Source: Syncephalis fuscata
Taxonomy: Eukaryota; Zoopagomycota; Zoopagomycetes; Zoopagales; Piptocephalidaceae
NCBI GenBank assembly: GCA_025786725.1
Contig: JAHLTZ010000017.1
Span: 1-64,000 of the forward strand
Reading direction: 5' to 3'
DNA: 64,000 bases
Shown: positions 60,755-64,000 of the stretch, piece by piece
How positions within the stretch are numbered: position 1 is the stretch's first letter
How the letters are laid out: the number at the start of each line of letters is the position of its first letter
The notes under the pieces: generated by a model
The model's input: the letters and a program-made list of their open reading frames with translations, nothing else
Database searches by the model: none
Told to the model about the DNA's origin: nothing
Position numbers and translations under genes: made by a program

Positions 60755-62230
60755 ATGCGTCAAATGATATATCCCCAGCATGAACCAAAGCGATTAATTG
60801 TTGCACGCCTTATTATAATATTTCTTATAGTAGGCGCGCTTGCAGCAATCTTTGGATTACAGATACAGAAAGCTATCGAGTCTCGTGATATTTATCGCAC
60901 CTATGTCGACAGTGGCAAAGTTAAAATACCAGCAATAATGTTAATTGGCGATGCAGTCTGGAAATATGATATTTACACAGTGCTTGGGAAATCAGTTGAT
61001 ACCAGTGGGCGAAATATTGTAAACAATAGTGTTCTAGATTCAAATCTTTGGGCATTAGAATGGGGATCACAAATTTATGAAGGCCCATTTAATCGAGCGA
61101 GAAATGAATTTGGAAATCAAACAAAAGATGCCAAAGTGTTTTTAGCAAACGAAGATTGGCGGCTAACACCAAATGGGATAAACCAGGCAAACGCAAATGG
61201 CCAAAAAAATCGTAATTTTTCGGAAATAGCTTTTATGATCGCAAAAAAGCATCTAGATACTATAGCAGATCGAACCTCACTTCATGTTTTTCTCTTAGAA
61301 CGAGCAGATAACCTAAAGCTTAGGGGATCTTTGAAGGATAGCGGCCCTTTCAATATCAATTTATTGAACCAAGCAATGACAACAAGAGTACAGTGGGGCA
61401 CCCAAAAAGTTATAAAAATCCAGCAATCTTATGTTAAAGAAGAGGCTGAGGCTGAGCCCAAGTATGAAGTTTATTCAGAAACCTTTATTGGTAACCCTTA
61501 TGTAATGATCATTACCATAAAAGCGTCTAATCATCCAGACCCTGAAAAAGATCTTTACCAAATCAAAACTATGGAAAGAGCTGCTCTTATTAGATGGTAT
61601 GATTTCATTAGTCTGATCGGTGGAACTATGATTATTGCGCTATATGTGTTTACATTTTTATTCGGTCAAAGACGACTACGTCCCTGGGGAATCGTGCAAC
61701 GATTTATGTTGCGGAATCAAATTCTTAGTAAAATACCTCGTTCAGTGGCAGTAGTCGGTTCAGAAGATACTACAACTAAAAAGAAATCATTGGGACATGA
61801 TTCGGTTATTGGACAAGATGAAGGTGAAATCCAACACCAATTCAATCATCATGAAAAGCCAACACTCCAGCGAAGTCATAGTAATGCATCACAAAAGCTA
61901 GTTCTGAATGAATTGCAGCAGCCTAAATGGCAAATGGAACAAATGGAGACGGCACTATTATTGGGAAATGCACAGGCTGTGTCGGAACAAACCCTTACAT
62001 ACTTTGCACCGCATAGTAGCTATGGTGCACAAACACGTAGCAGCCACTCGGCAGTTGACAACAGAGCATCATACTACAGTCGCCCTACCAATATACGAAT
62101 TGACGAATTAGAAGCTTTTCGTCAACGCGTTGAAGCATTCTACTTGGCATCCGACTTGTTTGAGGTACAGGAAGGATCGGAAACAAATAAGCGCAACACC
62201 CTGCAAGTACTTACCAATCTCAATCTTTAA
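60755..62230 (+). CDS. Local membrane-protein family, member 3
   Basis: 491 residues from MRQMIYPQHEPKRLIVARL. One helix (about 17-38), an exposed domain differing greatly from member 2 (few identical stretches beyond DIYR.Y, EDW.LTP.G and VQWGTQK), a second helix (FISLIGGTMIIALYVFTFLFG), then QRRLRPWGIVQRFMLRNQIL and a polar tail ending EAFRQRVEAFYLASDLFEV with LTNLNL at the end, as in member 2. Single exon, no frame break. Tandem duplicate of the gene at 57568. Function unknown; a surface receptor or adhesion role would fit the layout but is only inference. Confidence 0.75.
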   Translation: MRQMIYPQHEPKRLIVARLIIIFLIVGALAAIFGLQIQKAIESRDIYRTYVDSGKVKIPAIMLIGDAVWKYDIYTVLGKSVDTSGRNIVNNSVLDSNLWALEWGSQIYEGPFNRARNEFGNQTKDAKVFLANEDWRLTPNGINQANANGQKNRNFSEIAFMIAKKHLDTIADRTSLHVFLLERADNLKLRGSLKDSGPFNINLLNQAMTTRVQWGTQKVIKIQQSYVKEEAEAEPKYEVYSETFIGNPYVMIITIKASNHPDPEKDLYQIKTMERAALIRWYDFISLIGGTMIIALYVFTFLFGQRRLRPWGIVQRFMLRNQILSKIPRSVAVVGSEDTTTKKKSLGHDSVIGQDEGEIQHQFNHHEKPTLQRSHSNASQKLVLNELQQPKWQMEQMETALLLGNAQAVSEQTLTYFAPHSSYGAQTRSSHSAVDNRASYYSRPTNIRIDELEAFRQRVEAFYLASDLFEVQEGSETNKRNTLQVLTNLNL

Positions 62231-62589
62231 CAATATGTTTATCTGCATTATAGTATATAATAAACTACATTTATTTAAGTGCCAAACAAATAATACATTA
62301 ACAGCGATCTTATATTATGTAGATCATAACAATTGTATGTATATTCTAATCAGCAATATTTAAAAATCTAGATTTTACGTATGTAGTCTCAATAAAAATG
62401 ACACGTTAATCATTGGAACCTAATCGTTTAAGTAGATTTAGTTATTTAAATATATCACATTGTCTATTGTATTAATATTTTATATTTTTAGTTATATACA
62501 CTTGCTAAAAACAGTCATGTTTAATTATTGTCAAAAACATAGTTGTGTTATTCAGGTATAAGCACATCAACAGATTTGTTTAGATTTTA
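62231..62589. other. Convergent spacer
   Basis: About 360 bp. The first ~62 bp repeat the 3'-UTR of member 2 (59104-59165), with AATAAA-like TATAATAAAC; the rest is AT-rich and empty. Confidence 0.55.
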
Positions 62590-64000
62590 TTATGTATTGG
62601 AAAAGAGTCTTTTAGGCAGGGATGTTGGTAGCATTCGTCCAACATACATCATCCAGCAACTTGTGCTAATATGAAATACCATCCAGGCTGCTTGATACAA
62701 ATATTTAGGAGAAAACACAGTCCAGATAAATAAATGATATCGTAGAACGGTTACAGCTATTGACAGACCGAGAAGACTGAATGAAAAAAACACCTTGTTC
62801 ATCCATAGCCATAAGGTAATCGACTGTGACCATGCATCTATATCATTATTAGTATCCAATGATTGTTGCAATAATGGCGCTGTCAGGCTTTCGTCCGTAT
62901 TTGTATTTTTATCAGTATTAGCAGTCGATGATGCAAGTAACGAGAATGATAAGTAGGAGCTCTTTTCATGGCCTAGCTCTATGACCGTGCCAAGTGCCAT
63001 CATGCCAGCTAGTGCCCACCAGATGGGACCGGTCCAATTGCAAATAAATGCAAGTAAGCCGACAATTGCTGGTATAAATGTTGTTATACCAACATAGGCA
63101 TTATTCAACTCGAAAGAAGCAAGTGAGTTGCTATTGCCGAGGGCAAAGAATGCAACTTGTTGCAATACAAGTATTGGTATACCCAATTGCACTGTATACA
63201 TAATGGTACTGAGCCCAGGATTACCTTGGCTATTCTTTTCAAACATGGTTTTCAAGCATCGTATATAATTAATCAAAGCATACAATTGTCCGCCAAAAAT
63301 GACAAATACAAATGAATTATGCATACGAGCAAGTAGAATTAGCAACAGTGTAGTAGCCATCAAATAAAGTTGTAATCGGTCACTGGTTCGAGTTTGCTGT
63401 TGAGATGCATTATTTGGCCAGAAACTAGCCATCATCAGCAGAGTAAATATACCGAAATAGGCAAGTCTAGCTAGAGTCAGTTTACCAATATGATCGATCA
63501 TCCAGTGGCCAATAATTGCCGGTATATCTAGATGCGATTCAGCTTCATAGGCCAGTTTATAAAATATCACCATACTACCGGTAATAGCTATGGTAATTGT
63601 AATGGCAATATTTCGTAGATTTCCTAAATAGTACTGCCGATGTCGTACCAGTGTAATGTATATACCCCATCCACACACTGCAATAACGCTTATAAACATT
63701 AGTAAGCGACGCAGATCCATGTGCGTGCTGTTTAAATAAAAACGAATATCCAATTGATCTGCATATTTTTGACCTAAATACAATGTAAATATAATTATCT
63801 ATTTTACTATTATCTAAACCAATTACCTGTCTGATTCCATACTCGTAGTAAACGCATCAATATCATTTGAAACAGTGGATAAATAACCAACTGTCTTTGA
63901 TTTATACGATCAGAAGATGGCCACCTATAAATAATTAACACTTTTCAATATGTATTTATTCTTGATTACTTACCATAATATTATTTGTATCAGCCAAATA
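62590..64000 (-). CDS. LAS21: GPI ethanolamine-phosphate transferase 2 (PIG-G/Las21/Gpi7), C-terminal membrane part; 5' end outside window
   Basis: ER enzyme adding ethanolamine phosphate to the second mannose of GPI anchors. Exons seen: 63974-64000 (partial), 63827-63924 and 62590-63773, joined in phase (RVWNQTG/QKYADQLDIRFYL). At least ten hydrophobic segments and the block QQVAFFALGNSNSLASFELNNAYVG, which fits the PIG-G/Las21 group better than PIG-O/Gpi13. The stop at 62590 follows a basic tail (LPKRLFSNT). The alkaline-phosphatase-like catalytic domain must lie beyond the window. Confidence in the family is good, in the exact paralogue moderate. Confidence 0.75.

Overview
The window looks like nuclear DNA of a compact, AT-rich, early-diverging fungus (Zoopagomycota/Mucoromycota grade; I cannot name the genus). 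Proteins are closest by eye to fungal housekeeping families: fused PabA-PabB, Dnm1, Neo1, Sfc1, Spb4, Sgt2, Tim21 and Cdc42. Most genes are broken by many short GT-AG introns of about 45-95 nt. Retention of an INTS2-like Integrator subunit and an LSH/DDM1 remodeler fits an early-branching lineage rather than an ascomycete yeast.

Layout. 1-4 kb: 3' end of TAF6 (+), then a PDK1-type kinase with a C-terminal PH domain (-). 4-7.6 kb: gene-poor, with one arm of an ~855-bp inverted duplication, a second dispersed repeat and a foldback element. 7.6-13 kb: an SLC35E3-like transporter and two tandem seven-helix membrane proteins (+). 13.8-16.4 kb: ribosomal proteins eL27 and uL14 (-), which share a promoter motif. 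16.6-17.4 kb: the other inverted repeat arm. 18.4 kb: a small MITE-like element, then Cdc42 (+). 20.5-28.6 kb: PabAB (-), a divergent low-complexity ORF (+), pyruvate dehydrogenase E1-alpha (-) and a succinate/fumarate carrier (-). 30.7-39.3 kb: a membrane protein of a local family, LSH/HELLS, eIF1 with an unusual insertion, and Tim21 (all +). 39.4-56.8 kb: tightly packed Spb4 (-), PP5 (+), INTS2-like (-), Sgt2 (+), Dnm1 (-) and Neo1 (+), alternating head-to-head and tail-to-tail. 57.5-62.3 kb: a tandem pair of the local membrane-protein family around a secreted CAP protein. 62.6-64 kb: the 3' part of a GPI ethanolamine-phosphate transferase (PIG-G/Las21), running off the window.

No operon-like co-function is visible; this is mostly a housekeeping region, with accessory content in the membrane/secreted families and the repeats. 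The most pervasive oddity is that about ten otherwise good genes carry single-base frame breaks not explained by introns. Nearly all are in the same direction (one base missing), including one in the highly conserved uL14 gene. The likely cause is systematic single-base deletion in the assembly, which must be considered before calling any of these genes broken. The most biologically interesting locus is the tandem membrane-protein family, whose promoters and 3' ends are nearly identical while the ectodomain-coding centres have diverged strongly.
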